Source: Ligustrum vulgare
Taxonomy: Eukaryota; Streptophyta; Magnoliopsida; Lamiales; Oleaceae
DNA length: 64,000 nt
Assembly: GCA_963555705.1 (NCBI GenBank)
Contig: OY743190.1
Location: 22,203,491 to 22,267,490 of the forward strand
Direction: 5' to 3'
The position numbers and the translations under genes are program-made. A model generated the notes under the pieces. That model had not been told where the DNA came from. It saw only the letters and a program-made list of their open reading frames with translations, and ran no database searches. Positions 34,155 to 45,030 of the stretch are shown here, one piece after another. Each line of letters begins with the position of its first letter. The first letter of the stretch is position 1.

Positions 34155-34760
34155 TGTAAATTGTTGCTCCAAATTGGTGTATTCTATTCTTGGAGGACCT
34201 CATTGCAAAATAGGGTTGGATGGCCAACTTGGAAACCGCTAATTAGCTAATTATTGTTTACTTGGATCCTTTGCTTCTCGGTTATAACATGGACCGTTGG
34301 ATCAGATCCAATGTCTGTGATTATTTAAGGGTATTATTTACTATTTGATCATACCCAACTCTTCAGGTTTGATCTCTCTAGTTTCCTCTTGGTGGGATTG
34401 TTCGATCTTGGCAGGCTTTGTAATTGTCTTCTATACAATTTTTCCGAGTCTCGTGTAGGTTGGATTGTGTTATCTATATAGTGTGTTGGGCGCACTGATC
34501 CTTGAGTATTAGGAGGGTTATGATATGTATTTAGAAGAAATTGTTGCATGAAGGTTGAAAGCCTTTTTCTTGTACTCGAACTCTCACTTGGACGAATTAT
34601 TGACATAGTGTAGCGGGCTAATTGCTGAGCCCCTCAGAGTAGACGTGAATACTCCGAACTGGGTTGCTAAATCTGGTGTTTCTTGTTTCTTCATTTTATG
34701 TTCTTGTTTATTTCTTTGTTTAATCTGCGATTTACATTCGATTAGTGCGCTAACCCAACA
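34155..34760 (+). repeat. Copia-2 3' LTR
   Basis: 606 bp, TG (tgtaaattg) to CA (gctaacccaaca). The R/U5-like part contains gagtagacgtgaatactccg and gggttgctaaatctggtgt, a phrase pattern typical of Tork-type copia LTRs (g-t-a-g-a-c-g-t-a-g-g ... c-c-g-a-a-c-c-a). No second copy is in the window because the 5' end of the element is missing. Confidence 0.65.
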
Positions 34761-34804
34761 ACGCGCATATTTTCCTTGATTTTGAGGAATAAGTTTGCCT
34801 TTCA

Positions 34805-35142
34805 TTTTGATGGATTATTATTTTCCGTGTTACATGGAAAATAATTTTCATTACATATGATCACTTTTGTTGTTGTTAATTGATTTTTTCTTTCAAAAAT
34901 TGACATTATTATTATCAAGTACAAATGTGTTAACAAAGTAAATAAAAAATTGATCAAAAGAGCTAAATTTTACTTTATTTTTCATGAAAAATAATGTCAA
35001 TAAAACGGTTCCAATTTAATCCAATCAAATCCAATCAAACGGTTCCAATTTATATTTTCTAGGAAAATAATTTCCAAGAAAATGAATTTCTAAAAATTAT
35101 TTTCTTACCATCAAATTTTCATCTTTTCAATCAAATACAGCC
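34805..35142. mobile_element. Second MITE copy, inverted
   Basis: Contains gacattattattatcaagtacaaatgt at 34903-34931, the reverse complement (one change) of 25081-25108 in the first MITE. Flanking blocks also match: acatggaaaataattttc, ccaagaaaatgaatttct and caatcaaatacagcc. The ends are blurred (gattgattaatt-like TIRs diverged), so the boundaries are approximate. It lies just outside the copia-2 LTR. Confidence 0.6.
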
Positions 35143-36479
35143 TTAAGAAAAGTTTTGCAATTGATTTGCACACTTTTGATGCTTGAAAGACCAAATGCTT
35201 CTCGGAGTTGTGGGGTTCAATTTTGAAGATTTGGCCAAAAGGACGAAATCATATATAGAACTTGAAATAGGGGCCAAAATGCAAAGTGCTGAAAGTTGCA
35301 GGGATAACTTCGGTTTGGACAAAAGGACCTGTTTGACATAGAAGAATTTTAAGTCTTGCTGCGGATTGTTTTCAGTGCTCGTGTAAAGGACAAGAATCTT
35401 GAAAATTGGACAATTGAAACAAATAATTAATTACTTATCTATTTTTGTTTGTGAGAAATTGTGAATACTCTATTCTAATTACGGAATTGATTTGGGTTCT
35501 TTTGAAAATTTAAGATGTTCCATTTCCATAGCATTATTATCCTTGCAAAATTTTAGGAGGGGCAACATTAGTACCTTTAACTCGTAACTAAGCATCTATA
35601 TTTGGTAAAAAAAACTTTGTTTATAATTCTAGAATATGATATTTTTGAGGTAATATATATTATTGAAAAATTATTTGAGAAAATATATGTGATTAAAAAG
35701 TAATTTGCAAAACGTGTTGATTATAAAATTGCCAAAGAGGTTAAATTAAATCAACCACCATTTTTATTTCTATTGGTGAAAATTTTCAAAAATTGGAACA
35801 CGTGAACCCAAATTATAAAAGGTCAACAACAAAGACAAAACTAACAAAATGGCCGACAAAGTAGTGGGGCTTATTCTGGCTGCATCCGAAAGACGAAATT
35901 TGTATTAAATTTTCTGTATTGGGTCCGTGTCAAATAAAGTTGTTTGGTGAAGAGGTCTTGGAAGAATTTTTACTTTTTTGGAAAATATGTGATTGAAATG
36001 TGACGAGTTTAGTAGAAATGCATGGATGAGAATGAATTTAAAAGAAAAAATTAAAAAATCCACTGGGACCACACTAGACCTTAATCTTTTAGAAATCCTA
36101 AGCACCAATAATATAGAAATATGTGTATATCACTTGGTTTTGACTATTTCTCAAAAGTAGTTTTTTTAAATTTATTTTCAATTTTAAACTATACATTTCA
36201 TCAATCTTTATGAAATCTAATATATATATATATATATATATACCAAATGAAAGCTGGGTTTAAAAAGTTTTCAACAAACATCCTCATGTAAATGCCAGAT
36301 TCATTTTTCCTTTATGTTAAAGTCTAAGATATGTGCAATATCATTTAAATAGGTGGTCACTTGACTTGAAACCATATTCTTGCCTTCTCTAATACATGTT
36401 AAACTAGCTGCTCTATTGTTATCTAAGATAACAGATAAATCATTTATGAAAAATCTTTTAGATGAATTCGTATATATTT
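35143..36479. other. No recognised gene; one short minus-strand ORF at its end
   Basis: AT-rich. A (TA)11 run is at 36221-36242. A 66-codon minus-strand ORF (36301-36501) ends in VTTYLNDIAHILDFNIKEK; its start lies in the copia-3 LTR and it has no recognised domain. If copia-3 and one TSD copy are removed, the frame before the LTR joins 56165 onward, so a pre-existing sequence was split there. I cannot name it. Confidence 0.4.
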
Positions 36480-36856
36480 TGTAAGGTTTCAAGTCATACA
36501 TTTACAGCGAAAATTAAAAGAAACTAGAAACTATAGCCCAGATCAATATTGCACTTCGATAGAATTTGTAATTCAAATTGTACCTTTGATTAATCTCGTG
36601 GATCAGAATTCTATGTAGGATGTAGAAATCTCATCACCACAGCCGTCCAAATATCCAGCTTCTGACAGTGATCTACAAAGCAAACTAGAATCTAGAAATG
36701 ATTGTGCTAGCAACCAAAAAGATGACTCAAAGCCCTAGTTATCTTTTAACTAATCTAGTACTTGTAGGTTTATGCTAAACCTAATTGGGGAATAGATATG
36801 GAATTGGGCCAACCCAAGTCCGACCAAACTAATTGGGCTTCGACACTATTCCAACA
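36480..36856 (-). repeat. Copia-3 3' LTR
   Basis: 377 bp, tgtaaggtttc to attccaaca. It aligns over its full length with 55786-56164; shared runs include tcaccacagccgtc, agcaaccaaaaagatgac and taatctagtactt. Confidence 0.88.
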
Positions 36857-36870
36857 ATCTCCCACTTATA
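36857..36870 (-). other. Copia-3 polypurine tract
   Basis: Minus strand tataagtgggagat, directly before the LTR start tgttggaa. This is the usual copia arrangement. Confidence 0.8.
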
Positions 36871-37940
36871 CAAGATACAATTCCAGATGCTTAATTCTTG
36901 CTTTTTTGTGTGACTCGTCTGGTTCCATTCACCATGTCAACATCGTGTTATTATTATTCCAATCTAATTGCAATAAGATGAATTGAAATCTCTATTTCTA
37001 ATTCATCTTCGACTCACCAAGATCGATTAATTCACGTCATCGTCCTAAATTGACATCTAGCAATGTGTCAAGGCAATTCATGTAAACGGAAAAGTCATGT
37101 GGCATGACAAGACCTGTTCATGTGTGGTTACCATGAAATATAATCCCTTCATCAATATAATCCAATTGGTTAAGAGATATGGATAGCGTCAATCTCATTT
37201 CAAGCAATTATGTTATTCACTTCTTATCTTAGTTGATCTTGTTATGATTGAAAACACATACCGATGACTTTACATCAACTTAAGTGGGCGAAATACAAGT
37301 TATAATCTCCTACTATCCGAACTGATGAATCCTCATATTGGACATATACAACCTTCATATAACTCTCACTATACCTGTATGGTGTCATCCTGATGACTCC
37401 CTCTCAAGAGTCAACATCAATGCTCGCCAAAGCATCGCAATCCTCATATAAGATTCTGTGACGTCGTCAAATCAAAGGACCAAATTCACAGCCGCGCATT
37501 AGAGATTCACCATTGACGCTTGCATAGTTATCCATGTGGAATCTCTAGTCGGGTCATCCAATACTTTGTTTATCTAATAATTCATTCATTTGTTCATTCG
37601 AATGTCCCTCTACATTCTAGCTTGTGAGATAAGTTACTTTCCTCATAAGAAAGAAATGAAACACATTCTAGTCCAATTGCAACAACAATATCCGTATCTT
37701 ACTTCGATTAGAGACAATTTTAGAATAAGTTATCAATGACTTGTATCTCACAGTCGTAAAACCTTGTGACTTACAAGTTATTTAAACTTATTCTACGGAC
37801 TCTATTATTTAAATGATGAGTTAAACTCAATGTAATAATAGATCTGCCTTTATTGAGACAATGATAATATATGTATTATAATATCCAACAACTGGATTTA
37901 GAACATAACATTAATATTCTCCCACTAGATCCAATAACTC
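36871..37940 (-). other. Copia-3 post-pol region
   Basis: About 1 kb between the PPT and the RNase H remnant. No coding sequence can be recognised. Confidence 0.5.
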
Positions 37941-39180
37941 ATGTGTCCTATACATAATGAGTTTATATGATAATCATATTTCTGTTGGGATAGTGGCTTT
38001 ATAGGTAGATCTTATATATGTGACTCTTCACATATTCTACCCTCTCAAGGTTAGTGGGCATGAATTTTATTTTTCTACAATCTTTGAATGAGATAGTAAC
38101 CCCTAAATACATACTCTGATAATCGATGAGACCTAGTTCCCTCGCTTACGCAATGACTCCATTGTTTTCATAGTACTCATTACTAGAGCTATAATTCTAG
38201 GAACACTTATAGTTCACTAATGAACTTAACGATCAAGATTGCTTCATAAGAACCTATGTATTTGGTCTCGGTTGTATAGTTAGTGGTCTCCCTTGTTTGA
38301 ACTATTCAAACTGACAACACCACTATTATGAGTTAATTGACAATTAGACAAAGTACTTCCTTCATCCTTTCCCGGACTAAAATGTGGTATCTCTATACCT
38401 AAAGGCTGTAAGTCTACATTTCTCCTCATGACTATTGTATTCTCAGTGCTTCTCAAGCACTCAATAATACAAAAGGTGTCATACATAGCGTCGCGTTTAA
38501 GATCTTATTGTCAAACAATCAAGTATCTTCTCTACATCATTCTCCCAATATGTGTTCTAAACATCATTTTGAGAAGATTAATCTCATGAATCTTGGGATC
38601 GAATCCTACATTGGATTGGATTCTTTTATACTAACCACATTAGCATTATATTTTATGTATGTGGATTGAGAAATCAAAACAACCGTTCAAATCTATCTCT
38701 ATAGATTTTAGTTCCCAAATTGAAGGTTTTATTTCTTATCCATCATGGAGAAATTTAAATAATTGCACTTTCACTTTCAAGGTTAGAGATTCAATTTTTG
38801 ATCAATAATATGTTATTTACATATAGTATCAGAAATATTGAACACTCCCACTAACCTTCAATATACATGCATCATTCATCTACAATTTTTTATAAAATCA
38901 AATATTTTGATTATCTCATTAAAATTAAGATTCTAGCTCCGTGGGACTTGCTTTAATCCATAATTAGATCTTTGTAAGTAGAATACTATATTTATATATT
39001 TAAGGATTCAAAAATTCAATTATCACAGCATGTTGCTACCTCAAGCAGAATTCGAATTGATTCAGAGTAAACGTATTTACAGTCTATGGGTCTTACCCAT
39101 TTCGGCGATTCAAACAAGATCGAAAATTTTTTTTATCTCGAATTTTATGGCTTCCTGCCATCTTATTTAGTCAACTTTTG
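37941..39180 (-). pseudogene. Copia-3 RT and RNase H remnant
   Basis: RNase H is recognisable on the minus strand near 38330-38000 (SGVVSLNSSNKGD, then TETKYIGSYEA in another frame, for the usual G-G-A-V-S-W-K-S-S-K-Q ... T-E-A-E-Y-I-A). RT includes LYVNNILLIKN near 38800-38835, where the catalytic YVDD has become YVNN, and RWQEAIKFEI at about 39140-39175, the RVT_2 start. Stops and shifts are dense. Confidence 0.75.
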
Positions 39181-39700
39181 ACTTAACTTCTATGTAAATA
39201 TAGGCTCATTATCCTTGATAACTAATACAATATTAGTAATCGATGATTTGTAACTCAATAGAGTAAACACGATCCTATTATCTTAGCATGGAGCTAGTGC
39301 ATTCTCAGTCATCACCACGTTCTGACTTTTGAGTAGTAAGTGCATCCCAAGCATCGATCCGAGCCTTATCCAATGTAAGCACATATTCTAGCTTAATTAA
39401 TCGGTTAAGTATGTATATGTATAGTCATGAACTTTTTCATATTCTATTTTTACTCCCACAGTTTTCTCTTTGATGAACTATTTCTCTAAGATATTGACAA
39501 AATTCGAAATAGACTTTCTTTCTCGTTAGGAACATGAAATAATATCCAACCATCTTTTGGATATCCCACAAATATATATACTGGACTAAGGCTAATCTTT
39601 GTCCTTTCAGATTCGCCATTGTGCCGAGGCATATTCGAAAGGGTTATTTATGCGAAATTATGTTCTTATAACACAATCTTGAAGTCAATCACTTTGAGAT
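39181..39700 (-). pseudogene. Copia-3 integrase C-terminal remnant
   Basis: A 60-codon frame (39437-39619) holds GYYFMFLTRKKVYFEFC, equivalent to the G-Y-Y-F-Y-x-P-x-E-x-K-V-F-V-S-R-N segment after the copia integrase core, followed by an L-x-E-x-x-x-x-x-E region. The catalytic core is not recognisable. Confidence 0.6.
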
Positions 39701-41345
39701 ATTCTTCACTTTTATCAAATCTACGTGCTTAGAATATTTTTCTCATTTTGGCATTCTAATTTATATTTGTATTATTTGAACTTTTCGAACTTTCAAATTT
39801 AAAATTCATTATAGTTAACAATGACAATCATGATTATCTAATGATTAAAGACCACTCTAACATATGTCCACTTACATCCGAATATAACAGGCTCAGTGGA
39901 TCAACCATCCCACTTTTCTCTTTTACAAGAAAATTGACTTGTCAATTTACCTCCAAGTGAGATATACATATATCTCTATTAATTGAACTAGTCAATTACC
40001 ATATTTAACCGTGTCTTCTTCTTTGCTTTATCAATATTCAGAATATAGTCTAATCACTTCATGTACAAACATGAAGTGAAAGTGTTTTTCTTCATTAGAA
40101 CTGTAATTAACGATTGTCTAATTTTAAACTAAATGAGAAGACAAAGATAGGTGATATTTTCTTAAGCTGTTCAAGCAACATTTGCTTTATTACCTACAAA
40201 TAGGTATATCACCATTTTTCGAAATTATTCTACTTTTAACCATTGCATATTATCAATATCTAATACTCGATTGGCTAAGTAGATTAGTTAACCTCTATCA
40301 AATAGAAAACTGAAGTATAAGATTCACCAAACTTCTCACTTCTTCAGTTCGGTTAAGGAAGCCTCGCAATTATAAATTCAGTGTCCTATTATTGGCATGT
40401 TTGAGAAGAGTATTCTTAATCCTATCATATTTGAGATTTGTTCTCAAAGGACAACACTAATTCAATTACACTGTATAAGTTCACGCAATAACTCAAATTT
40501 TAAAACTCATACAACAACAATAATAAATTAAAATAGAATCATGTATTATCATAGATCAATTTAATAAGGTCCTTTTATTAAATCGATTACTCCCACTGTT
40601 TTACTGGAATTAATGACCCTCAACATTAATCTAATGGAATCCTTATAGATTCAAAGTGGGCTCGGACCATGTTTGTTATATTAGAACCTTGAGTAACTCA
40701 ACAAGCCCTAATTAAACATCTAGTTATATATTCCTATCAATCACATCATGTGACTCCTAGATCATCAAGTAGACAACTCTTTGTCGCATACATCTTATGT
40801 ATTTACTTGACTGTGCCTCCAAAATCCCATCTCCTTGAGTGACTCAACAAAAGATAGATTTCAGTTAAATTCTACTCATGGTTCAAAAACATCTTATGTT
40901 TTATAGTGATAAACATACATTCTCACTCGCTGCCTTGAGTGACTCAACAAACTGCATCGAGAGCGGATTTTGGTTTTTCACTATAACAATGGAAGGTACT
41001 CTGTATTAACCAACTAATGCGAATTTAATAAATTGCTTCCAAAATTGTATACTTTTTTTTATTTACTCAATAAAGGATGTAGTTTCGGTTAAGTCCGACC
41101 TATTGTTCAGAAGTATTTGATACTTCATAATGAGAAACATACCTACCAACAACTAGCCTTGAGTGACTCAACAAGCTAACATTGATAGCAAACTTTGGTT
41201 TTTCATTATAACAATAGAAAACATATGACTTAATATAATTTTAAGTGAGGGGTTTGTTTCATCATTCATATGTATATTAACTAACATCAACCATGCAATT
41301 AATCATACATATAATATTATTGTGGATGATTACAGACAATATCTA
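39701..41345 (-). other. Copia-3 upstream body, too eroded to read
   Basis: By position this should hold the integrase core, protease and gag. I could not recover motifs. Four copies of a palindromic TGAGT(g/a)ACTCA word occur at 40690, 40836, 40936 and 41160. Two of them start longer similar blocks containing gattttggtttttca / actttggtttttca and ctataacaatggaa / ttataacaatagaa. Confidence 0.4.
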
Positions 41346-43230
41346 TCTAGTCTTCTCGAGTCATGAAGATGACTAGTTGGTCGATTCTTAAGGGACATCA
41401 CATTCGATCATCAAATGCTAAATGTAATAATCTCCATCTACTGCTGCAACTTGTATCATATACTAGTTGTTTTCTTGTGGCCAGCTCCAACTTATTTCCT
41501 ATACTAATTGGTACGCAGGCCTATATCAAAGGACGCGCATGCCCATATCTACAAACTAGAGCTCACAGGCCAAAATAAATTAAATAATAGGTACGTAGTC
41601 CCAATTAAATAATAATAGGCTTGCAAGCCCAACCAACAAAAGCAGTAAATTAATCAAGAATTCAACCAATCATATGGGTCGAGTCCATAACCATCCACTA
41701 AATACACATTCATCATATAAATGTATTATAATATAATATATAATATTATATAAACAAGTTTATAAGTTTCTAGCAATTTAGGTCGTCTAATCGTCCAATT
41801 CTAATTCCAAAAGAGACAAATTAAATTAACATCTTAATTTAGGATAAAACACCTAAAATAAAATAAAATTCAATTTAGTAATTTATCAATCAAATTAATC
41901 AATTACTTTAATTGACATGTTTATTTAATTAAAATCAATTTTTAATTAAATATTAAATTAGAGTCCAACTCCAATTTCAAGATTATAGGGCCAATCGAAT
42001 GCAGGATCAAATCCTAAATAAGATTCAAGTAATAATCAATTAATCAAATTAATTAATTAAAATATAATTTATTAAATCAAATTTTAATTAAATATTAAAT
42101 TAGAGTCTAACTCCAATTTCAAGATTACAGGGCCAATCGAATGTAGGATCAAATTCTAAATAAGATTCAAGTAATAATCAATTAATCGAATTAATTAATT
42201 AAAACAGAATTTAATTAAAATCAAATTTTAATTAAACACCAAATTAGAGTCCAAAATCTAATTCTAAAATTAGGGAAAATTGAAGTAACATTTTAATTTA
42301 GGATAAAACTCCTAAATAAAATAAAATTCAATTTAGGATTAAAGTTAAAATTTTTGTTAAAATTCAATTTTAATTTAACAATAATTTCAAAGTCCTGAAT
42401 TTTAAAGTAAAATTTTGAATTGGGTCAAAATTAAAATTCTGGTTAAAGTTTTAAATTGGGTCAACCCATTCAAAAATCAAATTTAAAACACCTTTTAAAA
42501 TTGCATTCAAAACCCATTGGAGAATTTACAATCTGACTCTTATTTTAAAATTATCAATAGGCCCTCCAATTTCATAAATTGCATGACAGGCCCCTCATTT
42601 CAAAATTGCATTTGACCCCAATTTCATAATTGCACACAGAGGCTCGCAATTTCAAAAATTGAAAATGAGCACCCGCCCCAAATTAGACCAAACCTTAGAT
42701 CTAGTTCCCTTCCCGTTCTCCTCGATGACTGAGCCAGTTATCTTCGGCACCACAGCCCGTAACAACGCGGTGCACCATGCATCGCTTCCTGCACAACCTC
42801 ATGCGACGCTTCCTTTTTAGCAGTGTCGCACGTTGCTGTTACCAATGGCAGCAGCGAAGCTGCTAATCGTTGCAGGTGGCAGCAGCGAAGATGCTAACCG
42901 AGTGCCTGCACCCTCGCCTCCTTCAACAGCGCTAAGAATTGCAGCGATTGCGCCAGCCCTTACATAGAGACGTTAAACACGACGCTGCTGTGCACCTATG
43001 CAAGCGCTACAGTGGTGCGGCAGCAAGGCTGTTGCACCGCAGCGCTGTCGCCCGTGATTTTCTGTAGGTTTTTATGCCCGGTATGTTTTCCGATCTAAAA
43101 TTTTGATCAAAAATTAATTTTCTTCTCCAAATCAGATTTAGAACAAGAAAATCTCTTTTTGAAAAGCTATATAACAAGAAAAATTAATTCAATCATATTG
43201 AATTCATGAAAGCGTTAACAAACTAAGTAA
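41346..43230 (-). other. Copia-3 5' region: tandem repeats and a GC-rich island
   Basis: Three head-to-tail units of ~142 bp start at 41933, 42075 and 42219 (the third is partial). Each opens aatcaa(a/t)tttttaattaaa and contains aattagagtc. From about 42660 to 43080 base composition switches to GC-rich with repeated gcagcagcgaag / gcagcg words. It ends in a ~150-base AT-rich stretch that would have adjoined the PBS before the composite gypsy inserted. No gag frame is readable. Confidence 0.45.
41933..42300. repeat. ~142-bp tandem repeat, 2.6 units
   Basis: Units 1 and 2 differ at a few positions (tccaac/tctaac, tatagg/tacagg, gcagg/gtagg). Unit 3 matches only its first third and then diverges. 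A flanking phrase, tttaggataaaac(a/t)cctaaa...aattcaattta, occurs on both sides (41839 and 42299). Confidence 0.8.
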
Positions 43231-43235
43231 CAAGG
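43231..43235. repeat. Target-site duplication caagg, left
   Basis: caagg here and at 55765-55769, immediately outside TGATGAG... and ...CTCATCA. In copia-3 the restored sequence runs from the 5' leader straight into the PBS. Confidence 0.7.
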
Positions 43236-43639
43236 TGATGAGTTCCAATGGGGATGATGAGAATCCCACATTAGAATATGAGGGGTTCCTGGGCTGGTTT
43301 ATAAGGGTTGGACCAAACCTCCTCCCACAGGAGCGCTTTTGGGATGGAGTTCGGCAATTTCCTTTCGATTGGTATCAGAGCCAATCCTCACGGGGTCGGT
43401 GTGGCGGGGCTCCTCTATGAATCATCTGGACTCCTCTTGTAATCATCTCCCCCATTCAAAAGATGTCCTCCATTCGAGGATGAATGGTCTAAAGGGAGCG
43501 CGGATGATGAGTTCCAGCGGGGCTAATGAGAATCCCACATTGAAATCAGAGGGGTTCATGGGCTGGTTTATAAGGGTTGGAGCAAACCTCCTTCCATAGG
43601 CGCGCTTTTGGGACGGAGTTAGGAAATTTCCTTTCGATT
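43236..43639 (+). mobile_element. TRIM-like miniature retrotransposon
   Basis: Two ~134-bp direct repeats (43236-43369 and 43505-43638), each from tgatgagttcc to atttcctttcga. They flank a ~135-bp interior that begins with a perfect Met PBS (tggtatcagagcc at 43370-43382) and ends with a purine-rich stretch (aaagggagcgcgga). This is the exact architecture of terminal-repeat retrotransposons in miniature. It has no coding capacity. The LTRs do not resemble the 5S-derived LTRs of Cassandra. Confidence 0.8.
43370..43382 (+). other. TRIM primer-binding site
   Basis: tggtatcagagcc, a perfect match to the plant initiator-Met PBS core, directly after the left terminal repeat. Confidence 0.85.
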
Positions 43640-43640
43640 C

Positions 43641-44540
43641 TGATGAGAATCGTAGGAGGCTCGACAACGAAAATTAATCGTTCGAGCCAAAATAATTTTG
43701 AAGTACATTTTTGTGGAGCTCTGAGACAATTAAGGGCCATTTTTTAAGAAGATTCAAGGCTGTTAAACAAGAGATCAAGTCAAGAAAAGAAGCCAAGAAT
43801 CAAATTGGGAGAAAAGACATGAAGATTGGATCAAGTTCGAGATTCAATCAAAGTTTTGAATTAGATCAAGTCCGAATTTAAGGTTCACTATTTCTAGAAG
43901 AATTGTGTCTCTTTTCCTCTAGTTTCCAGATCATTTTGAATTGCCTCAATCGAATATCATGATAAAAAATTATGACCAAAACACTGAAAATGGCAGCCTC
44001 AATCACTTTCGGTCGACCGAAAGTACAGAAATTTCAGCTAAGCCTCAGTTCATTTTGGCTGAGTGATGGTCAACCGAATTGGTCGATCGAAAGTGACTTC
44101 GGTAGATCGAAAGTTGCTGAAACTCAAAAAAAGGGGGTTTTTGTTGCAAATTTCTCATTTTTCTTTACTTTCCCAATTTTGTATTATAAATTACACTTTT
44201 CCTCTCAAACCCTATTAACTTTGAAGATATTCATGTGAATTCTCTCTTGTGAGGCTCCTCCTTTGGGTTGAGGTAAAACTCCTTTTCTCTTATTAACTCT
44301 TTGCAATTTCTTCAACTAATTCTTGAGTATTATTATTCTTGTGTTTGTTGTTGATTTTCGCCACCATGAAATTTGTTTAGTTGATACCCATTGGGCTTGG
44401 TTCTTTAATCAATGAATTTTGGGTTAGATTTAAAATTGGGTTAATGTGTTTTATCACTTTCTTTACCATCTTAACTTTCTTGGGATGATATAAAACTGTT
44501 GTGGGAATTTTTTGTCCAAACACTAAAGGGGTCCTCATCA
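43641..44540 (+). repeat. 5' LTR of the gypsy in the composite
   Basis: 900 bp, from TGATGAGAATCG to GGTCCTCATCA, so with 7-bp inverted ends (TGATGAG/CTCATCA). It is the same as 47322-47920 plus 55469-55764. It carries a cluster of ctttcggtcgaccgaaag-type palindromes at 44006-44110. A PBS-like tggtatcaaagc follows. Confidence 0.85.
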
Positions 44541-44612
44541 TTTGGTATCAAAGCTTGGCTCTAATTTGGTAAACCTATCTTTACTTCCTTGGTGTGTTGT
44601 TCTTGTTATCCC

Positions 44613-44643
<31 letters not shown>

Positions 44644-45030
44644 AAAGAAGAGTGAACTTGGTTGTTCATTTGAATGCTTTTGGGAGCTTGGTCATGAGAC
44701 TCCTCTTTGGGTTGAGGTAAAACCCTTTGTTACCCTTGTAATCTCTTAGGAAATTAATCAACTTTACTTGAGTATATTATATTCTTGTGTTTGTTGTTTA
44801 TTTTCGTCACCTTGAAATTTGTTTAGTTGATACTCATTTGGGCTTAGTTCTTTAATCATTAAATTTTGGGTTAGATTTATACTTGGGTTAAGGTGTTTTA
44901 TCGCTTTATTTACCATTTTAGCTTTCTTGAGAAGATTTCGAATAGTTTTGGGAATTCTTGGTCAATATACCAAGGGGGTCCTCATCATTTGGTATCAGAG
45001 CTTGGCTCTAATTTGGTAAATCTATCATTT
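44249..45030 (+). repeat. Duplication of LTR 3' end plus PBS
   Basis: The last ~290 bp of the LTR, the PBS and ~35 bp of leader (44249-44575) recur at 44692-45030 with more divergence. Each copy ends ctcatcatttggtatca(a/g)agcttggctctaatttggtaaa. The second PBS (44990-45001, tggtatcagagc) is perfect; the first has one change. An (AAAT)8 run (44614-44646) lies between them. Confidence 0.82.

Larger units (their letters stand above)
24773..34760 (+). mobile_element. Copia-2, 5'-truncated Ty1/copia with two insertions
   Basis: Plus-strand copia retaining integrase core, RT, RNase H, PPT and 3' LTR. Gag, protease, PBS and 5' LTR are gone; the left edge is the truncated SIRE-like LTR. Coding sequence is interrupted by a MITE at 24856-25364 and by a gypsy element at 27781-33944, and resumes in sense after both. 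The insertion order is therefore copia-2 first, then MITE and gypsy. Decay (stops, one-base shifts) is heavy throughout. Confidence 0.82.

Noticed and set aside
34483..34759. Short LTR bounded by tgttgggcgcac and gtgcgctaacccaaca
   Set aside because: The inverted ends looked like a 277-bp LTR. However, the pol stop at 34042 and the purine tract before 34155 place the real copia-2 3' LTR at 34155-34760, which includes this stretch.
40690..41170. CRISPR-like array of the ccttgagtgactcaacaa word
   Set aside because: Only four copies, irregular spacing (about 100-224 bases), and plant nuclear context. It is not a CRISPR.
42700..43060. GC-rich stretch as a host CpG-island promoter or exon
   Set aside because: It lies within copia-3 between eroded body and PBS, with no open frame or splice signals. 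An element leader is the simpler reading.
43236..43639. Cassandra-type TRIM with 5S-derived LTR
   Set aside because: I looked for the 5S internal control box words and did not see them.
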